Shown: positions 34,655 through 49,300 of the stretch, piece by piece
Layout of the letters: every line of letters starts with the position of its first letter
Position numbering within the stretch: the stretch's first letter is position 1
Source: Pocillopora verrucosa
Lineage: Eukaryota > Cnidaria > Anthozoa > Scleractinia > Pocilloporidae
Reading direction: 5' to 3'
Assembly (NCBI RefSeq): GCF_036669915.1
Contig: NC_089318.1
Location: 15,402,628 to 15,466,627 of the forward strand
Length of the DNA: 64,000 nt
Translations under genes and position numbers: made by a program
The notes under the pieces: generated by a model
The model's input: only the letters and a program-made list of their open reading frames with translations
Told to the model about the DNA's origin: nothing
Database searches by the model: none

Positions 34655-37600
34655 CTAATGTGATTCCGAAGTCTTGGAAGGATCAAACAGATCTGCGAGT
34701 CCTGTGGGATCCTCGTATCCTTTAGATTCTGGCTTGGGTTTTATTTTGATCGGTGGAAGATCTTTAATCCTGATTTCGTTTTTGAACAGTTCGCCAATGT
34801 GTTTCTACAGAATAAAACACAAAGCGAAAAAATTATTATAATGACAACGTATTTGCGATAAAACTGACTCAAAAAAGTTGGTACAGAAATCAACGAAATA
34901 ATTGGTATATGCACCCACCCGAAGATGTAACCATTCAAAGAAGACCTTACCCTTTCATTACTGGAGTTTGCTGTTAAAATTCGGTTTTATTGGAGATCTA
35001 GGGATAGAGTTTGGGGATGAACCTCCTAAGTGTGGCACCATTTCAATGAAAACTTTTGCATAATCCCACCTCGCCCCTCAGTACTTGAGTACGCTGCTGG
35101 AATTTCTTTTAATTTAGATATTTGGACATAGAGTTAGGGGATGAAACTCTTTGGTGTGGCACCATTTCAGTGAAAGCTTTTGGATAGTATATTCAAGTGC
35201 AACGGTTCCACAACATGGCTCTAAATAAATGCCTGCAAAGAAAAACAAACGTGATAAGACAGTTAAAAGTCTCACCCCAACAATCCCAGACACAATTTTT
35301 TTAAACTGCTCTTTCTTTCTCTTCTCGGGAACTTCTCTTCCTTCCAAACAAGAAGCTTCAAAGGCCTGTGAAAGAAAAGAAAGAAAGCTTGAGGAACTTA
35401 CTGAAAAGCAGGTGAAAATCCTGCTTGAAAGGAGAATAATTTTTCACATGCCTTTGAATTTGCCTGCGAAATAAGTGTAAAAAACAATAAGAAAACTGTA
35501 GACTTAACCTTCACGAGCACCTAGGTACACGCTGATGTCCATTTTGTCTTTTTTTGAAAGATTTCACAACTAATCATTACGACTTTTAGAAGGCGGCAAT
35601 CTGTCAAAGAGGGAGACTTTATCTAAAGGCGATCCAACCTTGCAAGCTTTGTACTCGTCAAACTAACCCAAAAACGTTTTACATACATGTAAATCTTCCA
35701 ACGAACAGTTCGTTTGAAGGAGAAGCTGTTGAAGTGAGGAGTACTGAGGTCTCTGAAATGCGAAAAAAAAAATTACATATCAAAGTGCTCTGTGAGCAAA
35801 CTCGTGAATTGACACATGATTTTTTAGATTATGTTTAATGTTAGCTGGTTTAGGGAATTTTGTGGTTGATTGTCATATCTAGAGTACGAGCAGTAGTTCA
35901 GTGTTCGCTAACGTAGCAAAGAAACAAAGTAACGTTGGGATAAGAAGGCATTGCAATTGAAATGATCATGCTATTACATTTGACAAGGTGGATGATGTCA
36001 TGTGTTTTAAACGTCTATCATTTTTGTTTCTGGTTCAAAAGAAAAGGTTGGAATTAAATGTGGGTGAAAAGTGAAATTTACTGTCTTTCGTTGTAAATAT
36101 TAGAAAATCAAGGCAATACTGTCTTAATGAAAACATTAACGATTCCCTCTTTATCAAATGAGACAAACGGGAACGAGTTTTGAGTGATATAACTAAGCCA
36201 AGCCTGCCACCGTCATTTTGGATCTCCGCCTGGGTAGATTTAAGTCACGTGCTAGGCAACGTATAATCAATAACAAGATAGAATTTCATTTCAGGCCTAT
36301 TTATCAATTTTGTGGTGTGTAACTTTCGCATTTTAGTACGTTGTATGTATGTTGAATCTTCAAATTGTCTTGAAACTTAAAAGAAAATTGTTCTTTAAAA
36401 ATTCACTGAAAATCGGTAGCTAAAATTGTTTGTTTAAGTGTTATTTGATTTTCGTGTTAACTTGTTATTTCGTCAGTCGCCGGCATCTTTGGTTGCTTCA
36501 CACAGGAAAAACACATGTGACGAAACGTAATGATCAATTTTGTCCTCAATCTCACGCCATAACAGAAAAAGCTTTTGAACATCTGTAAACTCCGAGCGCT
36601 TCGCAGTAAGTGATATTTTCAATGAATCTTCGGATTTTTTTCAAGTTGAAGGATTGTAAATTACAATTTTATGAAAAACGAGGGTTGTTCTGCTATTTCA
36701 GTGTGAATCCTTGCATGCCTGCCAGTCGCTGGCGCCGCTTGTTGAAACTAAAACGAAAAAAAAAAACTCTTTTAAGATTATCATTGGCTTCTTTTTCACC
36801 CCACCACTATTCTTAGCAACAAAGGTCGCCATTTCGTCTGTTTATTGCTCGCCAAAAACTATCAAATGCACTCAAAAGCCTTAAATCTAAAAAAAGTTTA
36901 CAGGAATCGACCAATCAAGCGAGCGAGCGAGCGAGCGAATGCCATTCCCCACATCGTATCTATAACTCGCTCTTGCGCATGCGCGTAATTCACGAGTTAA
37001 AAAGGGAGCCGGCTTTTCTCTTTAAATAGGGACAAGAAACGTTAGTTACAGCGCTTGAAAACGATCTTAGTTTTAAGCCTTCAAAAGTCTGAATGGGAAT
37101 TCTAGTGAATAAGCGCTCGCAGTTTGATGCTCACAGTCAAAGCGCTTAAAGAGGTTCTCAGGAATAAATAAAAGTTTTCCAGCAAAACCCCAATTAGTCG
37201 CAAAGCGCACGGGAAGAAGAACGTGTGGCTAATTCAGATAAAACTACACTATGAGAGGTAGTGACGTACCAGTATCTAAACATCTCGAGTCCTCGGAGGA
37301 ACGTCCACTCACGCGTACTTTTACAAGTGTTGAACTATCGCCTCTACCCTAGGTATATCAAATCATGATTGCTAGTCCCAAGATGGATGCCTAAGGAACC
37401 CTTAAAAACCCCTTTCCACATATCCCCCGGCAAGTAAACGATAATCCGGGTAAGCTAACTATTAAAAATGATTGAATTTGGAAACGCAATTGTTAAAATA
37501 TATTAACAGCCTTCTTTCGTTTCTTCCTTGTCAAATGAGGACTGTTTTTCAGGTTTTGGGCACAGGAAAACTCACCAGAAGTTCATACATATTCTGTCCA

Positions 37601-40600
37601 ACGTAAGTCAGATATGTTTCTGTAGATCCATGGCCATGCACATGAAGACCCTGAAACAAAATGCCAATCAGATTAATCAAAACTATTACTCTACGTGGCT
37701 GGGCTTGACAGTATTGGAGAAAGTGTGTTCTAGTCTGCTTAATTTCCTGCCGTTCGTAGGTCGGTTTCATTGCTAGCTTATTTAATTGGTGGTTCGCTGA
37801 CAAAGAACGAGATGTCTGCGTATTTCGTATGAAAAGTTGGATCACTCGAGGCCTCAAAACCAGCCTAACACTGCTCTTTATCCTTTCACCTTGTATCTCC
37901 GCACAATCAAGAATAAATCCACAAATAAATGAATGGGATAAAAATCTCGTTATCTCGTTAAAAGTTGGATCACTCGAGGCCTCAAAACCAGCCTAACACT
38001 GCTCTTTATCCTTTCACCTTGTATCTCCACACAATAAAGAATAAATCCACAAATAAATGAATGGAATAAAAATCTCGTTCCAAGTATAAATCGCTGCTGC
38101 GATAAATTGTTCTAGCGATATATCGCTATAAAGATATCATGTAAAATGCGCAGTACATCATTACCAATATATCGCTCCAGTGAAATGTCGCTTCGACGAT
38201 TTAATGCTGAGCCAGGGATACGTCATTGCGATATATCGCTATAATGATATATCGCCCGAGCGAATTTTGGTTTGGCGACAAACGCATGCCTTTTATATCT
38301 CGTTAAAGCGAATTTGCTACTCTACTTTGTTTAATGTGTTATAAACAATTTGTCTCTGTGGTCTCATTGCTTCAATGAAAGTAGCACTAAATGACGGCGT
38401 AGTAAAAAACATCATCGTACTCAAAGAAGCCCAATAACCTGTTTCGAAACATAACGAGTTGAAGTTTCCTTCCGCTGTAAAATCGACCAAACAAGCAGAC
38501 AATGCCCACCTTTAAGACCTGAGAGAACAGCTGTTCGACTACAGAATCAGCAATCCGTGAACCCGCCTGACTGCTTAGCATCATAACCTACAAAAATGAT
38601 GAAACCATACAATTGTCCAAGAAACTGTTGAAAAATTAATATTTGTATCCAAGTTCCATCGAAATTTTGAGGATAACAGACTTACACCCTGATTTTATTT
38701 AAAGCAAACGAAAAGCGTAGCCCCTAATTTCCTTTACTTTTCTTCTCGACTGTTAAGGCTGTATAGGAGTAACGAGTAAGGGACAGACAAAGGACATCAA
38801 CATTCTCAATTCCTAAACACTTCACTCCTGTTATGAGCTGAAGGCAGCCTTACCTCCTTGAGGAAAGTCGTTGCAAGTCGTGTAGCCTTGTGGCAGACAG
38901 CAGAGTCCGGCCAGGTCAAACAGGCAAAAACTGTGATCAGCATCTGCATGTTGACACTCTAAAATTCACATAAAAACCACAGAATATTTAGAAGTTTACT
39001 AGTTTCTTTTGTTTTGGTTTGCTGCGCTTGTTTGTTTGTTAGTTTGTTAGATAGTTTGTTTGTTATTTCCTATAACAGCCCTCTAGTCTGTAATCTTAAA
39101 ATTTACAAATGAAGATAGCTACACTTCCTGTAGAATTTCTAAACTGAACTCCGAGCAACATTTTTTCTGCGTTCATTTCCAGGAATATTTACCTGAAATG
39201 GTAAAAAAAAAAAACAAAAACAAAAAACACATCAACTAATTAATCTCACGAAACTCAGCTTTCTTTTTTACCTCTGTCCTGAGAAGAATGAATCCCAGCG
39301 ATCCCATCCTGACATTGTATGGATCTATACCTACAAAGAAAATCAAAACGGTGTGCCAACTTCATAACCTCGCAGCCCACAACTGGTCACCTTAGAGCCT
39401 TTAACATCTTGCACTTTGTACGAAACATTTACATTGAACTCTGGGTACCTTTCATTTCTTCTTCTTCTGTGACCTCCATTCTTGACGAGTCATCGCTTTC
39501 CCTGTTTACTATAGACGCCAGAGCTAAAATGGAAAACATGAATCCAGTTCTGCAGTTGGCATTGGGGAAAAACTGACTAGCCAAGCGGTGAAAAGGAAAA
39601 CTTATTAAAATTAGCTGAAATTCACGTGAGTTAAATAAACGACCACATCAGCACTTACTGAAGACATCCAAGTAGTCCTTGCTAATGATCGACACCAGCT
39701 GATCTTCTATAATCTCTTTTGATTCCAAGTTGACTTCCTCATCTGCAGCTTCCGTGCTGTGGGTTAAAAAATACAGAATACAGCTCACAAGAGAACCTAT
39801 CGGCGAGTTTAAATATTAAAAGAAATACCTTTTAGCTCGTAATACTTCCCTACAACGAAGAGGCTTCGTCGCAGTCGCAGAGAATCTCTTTTTTACGGAA
39901 TAAAACCTTGAAGTATTCGTTTTCCAGTGTAAAAAGCACCCAAAAGATTACTGATGATAGCGAATGACCAACTTGGAAAATCTATTACAATCTTTCAAGA
40001 TCTTCAACCCGAGCGAAACTCGTTTGACAGACGACGCTTCCGTTCCAAGAAAATATCAGCTTTTTGTCTATTTTTTCCTAGTTTGAACATACGAAAGCGA
40101 TCCTCGACATTGGAACGTGTGTAAGGCGCAGCAGCTAGTAGCTACAATGGTCTCGCACAGTATAAACTTGACGCGTACAACAATTTAAAATCACCTCTCA
40201 GCTTGATGTTGTCGGACCATTTGCCACTGTTCTTCAAGGTGCTGAGGAGAGAACGAAAGTGACATATATTGATACTACTTTAGTACACCTTCGACTTTCC
40301 AAGCTCACGGTTCAATAACACAAATTTAAGACATTTCGAGAATTATCCTGGTTTTTTAATTCCCATAAATCAGTCGAAAGCTAGAGTCTCACTGAAACAA
40401 CAAAAGAAAAACAGCAGTGAAGATAGCTAGAAACTAATAAGATCGCCATTACTTCAACTTTCCGCGTTTTTACGTGTATGTTTTTAATTGGCTCTGAGCT
40501 ACCTAATAAGCCAATCAGCATGCACCACTTTTGATTTTCCCAGTTGCAATGGCACTAGTCACACGTCCTTGCTCAGCGTTATGACTTGATAAGTATTGGC

Positions 40601-43311
40601 TTTGCTTTGGGAGAACAGAGTATCTTAAGCACGCCAAGAGGTCCTACCTGAAGCATATGACCGAAAAAAGGAGACAGCACTGGGACAAGTACATTCTGAT
40701 AGTCACACTGAGGGCAATGCAAGATAAACAACTTAAAAAAATTACCTGAATTGAGTTAAGGAATGCAACGGTATTACATCAAAAGAACATACAACTTGGC
40801 AATCGTATTTGCCCTGCTGATCTCCAAACAGATATCTCATTCTTATTTGAAAAGTAGAGAAAATTCCTCTGCAGGTGATTTCCCTAACAGTTAACCTGTA
40901 CTCATCAACTCCTCAAAGACCAGAGGCACTGGCACCTAGGTTCGAACAAAGACCACTCTATCTGGGCTGGGATGTTAAAAACACGAACAGATGAACTCAT
41001 GAAATTAAGAGATCCTCGCAGCTAAGAACACTACTGAAACGAGTAGTTGTAAATAGGACCTGAAAAAAATTCAGGCCCGTACGGGATTTGAACCCATGAC
41101 CTCTGCGATGTCGGTGCAGCGCTCTACCAATTGAGCCAACAAGCCAACTGGGAGCTGGTCAATGAATTAGGCCCAAATAAACACCCAATTGAATGATGAT
41201 TTTAGAAATATAAAAGTTCATATATTTGCACTGCGGTGGAGAGATGAAATTAAGAGATCCTCGCAGCTAAGAACACTACTGAAACGAGTAGTTCAGTTCA
41301 GTTGGCTTGTTAGCTCAATTGGCTGAATTTTTTTTTTTCAGGTCCTATTTACAACTACTCGTTTCAGTAGTGTTCTTAGCTGCGAGGATCTCTTAATTTC
41401 ATCTCTCCACCACAGTGCAAATATATGAACTTTCGTATATCTAAAATCAGATTAACTCATGTTTAAGGTATTTTTTCTCTTTGAATCCGTACCTTTGCGG
41501 AGAGTTTTCCTAATTACATTTCAGGATTCAGTTTAGCCATACACTAAGTCAAAACCTTACAAAACTCGTGCAAACTAAACGCTTTTACAGAAGAGAAATC
41601 AGAATAAGTTACATCTTTTAATCCAGAATAAAAGCTGGGTCTCGAACTACCGGGCCCAGGAATCCGTTGTAGGCAAAACCAGAAAACAAATGAAACGATT
41701 TACGACTGCGAATGGAAAGTAACTACGGGTCCCTCTGTTTCTCTTTAAATTTTTCTTTTCAAAACTTCACTGAATCAAGAGCACGTAAGACCCTCTTCAA
41801 GCTCATCCCATCTAAGACCAGTTGTGTTGTTTAAGTCCTACGTGTTGATTTATTAATTTACTTATTCATTTATTTATCTGAATGAAAAGCTCTACTCGAA
41901 GAAATTATCGTTGCGAAAGGATACGCACAACAAATCTCAGTCTGTAATTCGGAACATGCTGCAGAGACTTTACGAGATTATCAACCAGGAGTTGCGCTAG
42001 TCCGGAAATACTGTAGAAATCATGGCCAAGACAGACCGCAGAAAACCCGAGAGTATGGTAACTGAAATAGAGATAAAGCAAATGTCAGTTTTGTATGAAA
42101 CGATACTGCTAGCAATTTTGTCGTTGTATGTATAATTAGTAACTTTAACCCGATGAAAATTTTCCCCCTTAGGTTATCGAGACGTAAGTCACTGCAACCG
42201 ACAGAAGTCCTTTCAAGCACTACGCTCACCCAAGAGATAAGACTTCAAGTTCAAATGACGATCGTTGGAATAAAATGTAAGTGGCGTCAAAATGGAAGTA
42301 ATAAGTGGAATATGAAGTTAAAAAAAGGTAAAATGCAAGCCTCAAGACTGGAAGTCCAACCGGTGTTATGAGTTTATGTTAGGGAGTAATTTAGTAAAAA
42401 AAGAAGTTCTCATTTAGTTTTGAGCGTAAGGGAAAAATCTACATTACTACAAGGATTCGACCACGGCTAGTTTCGATTTCCAGCCTTGATGCTCTACTCA
42501 CTAGGCCATAGAAAACTCACTGCCCTAGAGCTAATTGAAGATACATTACTGGGTCATAGACAAAGTCCATATATGGCACGTGTCCTTCATACTTAGAGGA
42601 TCAGCAATGTCTAAGACGCTCTAGGCAGAAGGATTGTACACAGGCTCTATCTAGCTCGGTTATCGAATGAAAAGAAAGTCAAAGCAGATTTCCTAATTTT
42701 AAGCAATGAATCTCTTCTTAAATTTCTTAGACGTTGGCTTGGTGAAAAAACGTTTGGCGCATGATACAATCTTTTACTCACCATGAATCAGCTAAATGAT
42801 ATAAGAAGCCCTTTGTGACTGAAATAGGGGTTGGAACGAAGGGTGCACCGCCTTTGTCTTTGTTTTCCTGTCCCTGTGGGAGAACTGAACGGACAGAGAA
42901 AAATAGGAACAGTCTCGAGGGGATTATCAAATGACTTGATAACAATTACTGACCAAGCCTTCGATTGAGTCATTAGCCCACTTTGTTATTTATCCATTCG
43001 TTTATTTATTCACTCACCTTTTCTTTTTTAAATAATAAAAAGGGGCGAAACGAAAGAGGCCAATATCCAACTAGGCTCTTGTTTCCTGTAACATCGCGCG
43101 GCGAGATAAGTCTCGGTAAGATTATCTTAAAAAAGGCTGCCTCAGTAATTAGGTGATGGTATAAATTTCCTCAGTGCAGTTTAATATTGCGGGGTTTGCC
43201 AAAAAATCGGATCTATACTTACCATATATGGCGCTTGTATCGAGGTCGTGCATGCCAAGAGATGCTAGATACTCAGGAAAAATGGCGGCTTTGACTGATG
43301 GATTATGTATT
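34655..43311 (-). CDS. XPO5: XPO5 exons 23-36 (C-terminal third)
   Basis: Exons: 43223-43311, 42782-42884, 41929-42061 (donor could be four bases further, 41925), 40648-40707, 40195-40241, 39659-39756, 39449-39523, 39272-39330, 38854-38958, 38510-38587, 37576-37650, 35687-35752, 35276-35365, 34655-34804. The eleven exons from 40707 down total 903 nt in one frame to TAG. Landmarks are SLGMHDLDTSAIYG, HDFYSISGLAQLL, EQWQMVRQHQAE, ITVFACLTWPDSAVCHKATR and GLHVHGHGS. An acidic stretch (VTEEEEMK) precedes the last repeats. About nine residues expected between exons 25 and 26 are unplaced. Confidence 0.87.
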
Positions 43312-46300
43312 CTGTTTACACAACTGGAATATGAAAAAATTAAAAGGGAAAATTATAGAGTTTATGAATTCGGGAGTTGAGTGTCTTAAAAGTAGGACTG
43401 GTGTTAATGATCAGAGAGTTTCCAGATTTTGCCGACATAGATCCCACTCCAGTTTAGTGACATGGAACCAAGAATACGAAAAATTATAACCCCCAATCAG
43501 GCTCCCATTGTTCGAAGGGTGAATAACGCTATTCACTGGATAATACTCTATCCTTTGGATAGCGCAATACGTTTTGTTAACACTTATCCACTGGAAAGCG
43601 ATTTATCCAAAGGATAGCGTTTTCTGCCCTTTGAACAACTGGGCTTAGAACAGAGGCAACTATCACACCCAGCCAAAAATAATTTAAGTAAAAGCAAGCA
43701 AACTGCTGACAGGGAATGAAAACGTTAGGGAACAGATCAAGATGAGTCAAGAAAGAAACTCGCGTTTTTCAAAGCTCAACCTCATCGCGAAGCGAGGGAA
43801 AACCTGGCTAATACCACATTACTTTCGGCACTCAATTGAAAATTGTTTTGTTATTATGAAATTTGTACCATTCAGAACCGCAAATTCTCCAGATATTAAC
43901 GAAACTACAAACAAGCAATGGCAAATGGTATTGAACTCGAGTACTCGCCGACGTCCTTAACAATCAAAACTGAAATTTCCATGTATATTGAGTGATCATC
44001 GATCACTGCAAATCTGGAAGGGGGAAGTAAATAGAAACGCTCTAGATTTTTCCGATTAGTCCTTGATTAACTCAGACCATCGTAAATTCCTGCCATTTCG
44101 AGTCTAACGGTAAAACCACGTCTAACGATTACCAACATGAACTTCAAATACAAACTCTGTTTTGCTGTTTTCCTACTTCTCAGTTTTTTTTTTCAATGCA
44201 AATACAAGTTCATCATAAATCGATTTTTCATGGAATCATTTGCTGTCGAATTGTTTTCATTTTTTCTACCATTGAACATAACGCAATGTTCTCAGCCCCA
44301 TAATTCCACAGAGATCGCGCCAGAAACAGATGAGACACCTGGTTATAAGACACTGGTGAAAGTATAACAAGAAAGAGTGCAGCCCCGTCCACATTACGCT
44401 GAATAAATTTAGAGATGCATCTACAACTTTCCTTAATAATCAGTAAAAACTATCCCGAGGAAAAAAAATCTTCTCTAAAACGCACTGAAAAGTGGATACA
44501 ATGCGAAAGACCAGTTTTGTGCTAGGAATGGACAAAAAAGAATTTTGAAAACCGAGCCTTTTAAAACGATAAGGTAATTCTGTCCATAAAATTAGCTCCT
44601 TTCAGTGCGTAAGGATATGTTCAACCACTTCTGCCACTGATGATCATTTTGGCGAGGACCGAAAACACCGTTATCCAATGTGGATACACTTTAAGAGTGA
44701 AAACCCCGTCTTTAAATTGATTCAGCGTGGTGTGAACGGTACCTGAGACAGCGTTTGTACTTACTTTGCTAGCAGGATTATATTGCCGAGTAACGGTATG
44801 ACATGAGATGCACATGGATTGTGCACATAAGGAGTTCCATTAGGCATCGACCCAATGGACAGCCCCTCACCGGCCGCCGCCGTCTGTACAGAAACAAGTT
44901 ATAACCGGTTTATAACAGACGTACAATGACCAGTGAGTACTTTGGAAATATATGTGGTTGAGTGAATTTAGGTTGATTCCCTACTGATAAAACTAGCCAA
45001 GTTCCTCCCTTAAAGGGGGTAAGTCTCTAAAGAACCTGTGGTGCTACGTCGGTGTGAGAGTATAACAGTATATATAATAATATAACAGTATATCAACTCA
45101 GTTCAACTGAGTTGATAACGTAAATTGGCCACCGGAAAGAGTTTCAAAGCTGACGATTTGAGTGTAAGGCCTTCGTTAGAGCGTGGGACGAAAGGCTAAA
45201 GCTGGAAACGTCAGCTCTGAAACTCATTACGGAGGCCAATTTACGTTATCAACTCAGTTGTTAATATTAAATTACCGCGTTCCTACCTACTTACGAAATG
45301 CACAGAAGATGGTGTGCCTAGTAATGTAAGCTATATTGTAGAAGACTTCATTTTCTTTTAAATTGAGTATTAAGAACAAGACTAGGGCTAGGACAGAGTG
45401 CTCTGGCAAGGGACATTCAGTTTTCATATACACCATCAAGAAGTAGCTTTTTCAGTTTGGCAATTCCTTCTAAATGTAACCATACTTAGGCAAATGACAT
45501 ACGGTGAACGGTAAGAGTTGAACTCGTACTGTTTACATTTCAACAAAAATTGACAACATTTGCAATTGTTGCGAATTGGAAACACTTTTCGTTGTTTGGA
45601 TCTGTCTTGGGGAGAGATGAAAGGAAAATCAAGGGAGACTTTTTCACTAGCACTCGCAATGAACGTGGTTTTGAGTCTTCTTAATGTGACGCCTTCAGAC
45701 TTAGAGAGGGATACGTCTAAAAATACAATATTGAAAAGCTAGTTAAGGTGTGGTTCCCAAGAAACATATCCCACTAGTGGTAATGTAGAGTAAAATGATG
45801 CGCTGAAGTTATTCTCGGAAAACAACAACGCCAAAAGCAACACCTATTAATCCAATGAGGATGGATTTCACCTTAGGATTCTTTTTTTCTAGAGGGAGTG
45901 CAGTCTTACTTCCTCTAGAACCTAAAGATCGTCACCAATCTGATTTTTTTTCAAATAAACCGTTCGATGTTTTTCGGGAGCTCTATAGTGCGGGCAATTT
46001 GAACTCTCAATGTCTATGGCTCTCTCTTTAGAATAAAGCGAAAAAGATAGACTGCCTTGTCAGCATTCTGGTCGTTATTTTATATGTACAGTATCTTAAA
46101 ATGTAACTAAAGAAAAACTTGATATCAATACCTTGGTATTGAGCATAGCACAGCTTCGCACAACTGCCATAATGGTGGTCACAGCATACATTATCTGAAA
46201 AGAAATAAGAGTGTAAAATACTGACTTGTAGGAACAACACTAACATAGAGATCCTAAACTATAAGAGAGCGCAATTTTTAATTGAGGAATGAAAGTAAAG

Positions 46301-49300
46301 CAGGATTGCTTTGGTTTTACTTTACTACTTAATACGATTGGTTTAGAAAGCTTTCGCCACACTCTCAACTAAAACAAATCGTAGCTTCGTCTAAGCTCGA
46401 TTTCTCGGACCCCGCCTTTGAGCCTCACGAAATAGGTTCGAGGAGGAGTGCGGGCTCATTTTCTGAACAGCCACTGCTAATGGAGCATAGACTTCGTCGG
46501 TCGTGTTTTTTTTCTTCGCATGAAGTCAGCAATGTGAATTTATTTTTAGTTCTCATCGGTGCCTTGCTACGTATCACTTTTCCCTGATTGGCTGTAGTGA
46601 GTGCGCTGGTAAGTTAGTTTCGTTCTATAGCTGAACGTTATCTTAGAACAGCAGCCCTTCCATCACAACACAAAGATTTGTGCTGGCTGACAATTCCAAA
46701 TCTAAATAAACATGGAATGAAATCAAATACCTGAAATCTTCTTCCCCTTAGCTCATCTGAAAGTCAGACGAAACCATAAAATCAGCAAATTCAAAATCTT
46801 TAAACACAAATATGAAACATGTTTGGGCATTTTAGCGCGAGTTTCGTGCGTTCCCGCGGGTACAGTTTTCGAAAGAATTCCACACGCTCGACGCAAGTGC
46901 AAAGCTGCTATGCATTCGATTTCAATTTATACTTTCGTAATTTTCACCGTGTAGCATGTATGCTATACTCTGTGGGAGGTCAAAAAGTAAATTGGAAATT
47001 GAATTAAGCGGCCAGATGGACAAAAATGAAAGGAGAACTGAACTGATACGTACCGTTTTGAAAATAGCCTGATGGATCTTGGTCCATTCCAATAAATGAA
47101 ACAAAATTCCCCGGAGATGAGATGGCCCTACATAGAAAAAAAGGCACAACATCAAATGTACATTTTAAAGAATTTATGTTGAGTTTTTTGCGAGGGTCAG
47201 ACAGTATCGTCTATCAGTAGAGTGCAGTTTCAATGGAACCGTTTTTCACGTAGAAAATTATTGAACTTAGAATAAACCAAGGGAGAAAGATTGCAGACGA
47301 TGGAGAATGATCTACCACGAATACGGAATGACTAGCTTGACAGTTTCGGCTAACTTTTTCGACATAGGAAAAACATGGCATAAATCCTCTAGGAAAGTCA
47401 AGATTCATCTGAAAACAAGATTATATTAAGGTACATTATACTTAGAGAGAAGGTTAAAGTCACCAGGAGCCACTGAGCTAAAGCTTATAATCACTTAAGT
47501 TAACAGTTTTCACCGGCGAGAAAACGCGAGTTACCGTGCGGTGATTGGTTTTAGTTTTGCATCTGGTTGGTTTAGAGGCTAGTGCATGTTTCCTAGACCG
47601 ATCACAGAGCCAAGCCACTGAACTAGAACTTATAATCACTTATGTTAACAAATTTTACGGGCAGAAAAACTTGAGTAACTATGCGGTGATTGGTTTTAGT
47701 TTTGAATCTGATTGGTTGAGAGGCTGGTGCTTGTTTCCTGGACCAATCACGGAGCGAAGCAAAGCAAAACATCGGACGATAAATCAAAACTCGCTCTACA
47801 ATAATTTGCTACTCACCCTTGTATTTTTTCACCCAGCCACATTTCTCTGACGGGAGTTAACAGCTGAACGAGGAATTCATTTTGCTTTTCTTTGCTTAGC
47901 TTATTGCTGAAAATCAAGAACCGAAAAAGAGAGAGAAATACTTATCAGCTACAAGCAAAGAGAAACCCGGAGGAAATTATCAAAGCTTATACTTTAGCTG
48001 AAGGAACAAATTATGTTTAATACAGATGAAACACTTACAGTTTCCCAGTTTATTGCTAAAATATCGAGACCCGGAAAAAAAAAACAACAACAACACGAAA
48101 AATACAACAAAGACACACATATTCGCCAGGCCAACACCCGTCGCGTACATGTAAAGAGCAACAGAGATTCTGGCCTGAAGGAAATTACAAAAGCTGATAC
48201 TTAGGCTTAACGTAACGGTTTCACTCGAAGCAAATTGAAACCTTAAACAATAATATTGAAAAAAAAATTCGAGTGGGTACGAACGCCTGAGCACAAATTC
48301 GAGGATTTGGGAAAACTTGTTGCATTCCTTTGAAATGTCGGGTTTCTTGTATAGCAACATTGAAAGGCATCAATACCTGGCAATAACCAATGCTTCTGTT
48401 AAGGTGCATCTGTCTTTCACGGGAACTAGCTCACCAACAAACAACGACTGTATATGCTCTTTAAGGGCATCAAATACTGGCTGGAAGACATTAAATACAT
48501 CCAGAGCTTACTAAGCTATAAATAATTTCGTTCACGGAAAAAAAGTTGTTTCTCAGCTTGCTAAGCTAATTTACTAGTACTGACAAAGTTTCCACCGGAC
48601 AGACAGCAGTGCGCACTCTTTCTTTAACAATAAAATTAATTCCTCACCACCAGCAGCTCCCCGAATTCTTTACAAATCTTTATTATTGCGCCACAAGCGT
48701 GACGGCGAGCATGAAGAACATCAGGACTCCAAGGACCCTGGAATCACAGCAAGGAAGGTGAGCAACACCTAAATTTCTACGTGCACAAGCAATAAATTTG
48801 CTATCTTGCTTGAGCACAGAATGCTTCTCAGGCATTACCAGTCATGCTGTCAAGTAAATCAGCAAGGAGGTCGGTTCAAATTTTCACTTGTTAGAAATTT
48901 TTCAGACAAGTTCAATTGTTACTTTCCTTTATCTCAGATTCTGATAACGCAAAAAAAAAAAAAAACAAAAGGAAAAAAGGACTATGAAAAATAACAGTCA
49001 ACTTCATTGAAAAGTTCTAAAAAATCAAGAACATTGAAACAAAATAAACACAAGTACCTTGGGTTCACCTGTTGTGTTGAACAGTACAACTTGAAACATC
49101 TAAAAGAACAAAGTTTAAGAACTTTTCAATGTCCTGTATTCCAATGCTGCTCTAGTAATGTCACGGATTTTAATCCGATTGAGGCCTGAATTTTTCAGAC
49201 TTTGTTATCTCAACAACTACAGCACGTTGTAAAAAGAATTGATCGATTGGCAACTTGACTCTACAATTGACAGAGGCTCTAAATTACAAGAAAAACGATT

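Noticed and set aside
41505..41535. 17-nt candidate micro-exon bridging the XPO5 gap between 41929 and 40707
   Set aside because: Phase fits at both ends but the acceptor lacks a pyrimidine tract and the encoded residues do not match expectation.
45298..45330. Possible small XPO5 exon with fitting phase (ends 2 nt into a codon)
   Set aside because: Its translation shows no similarity to the expected segment, and short phase-matching pieces are common by chance.
47545..47850. 101-codon open frame on the plus strand
   Set aside because: It spans the two-copy 145-bp repeat and an XPO5 exon on the other strand; its internal duplication is due to the DNA repeat.
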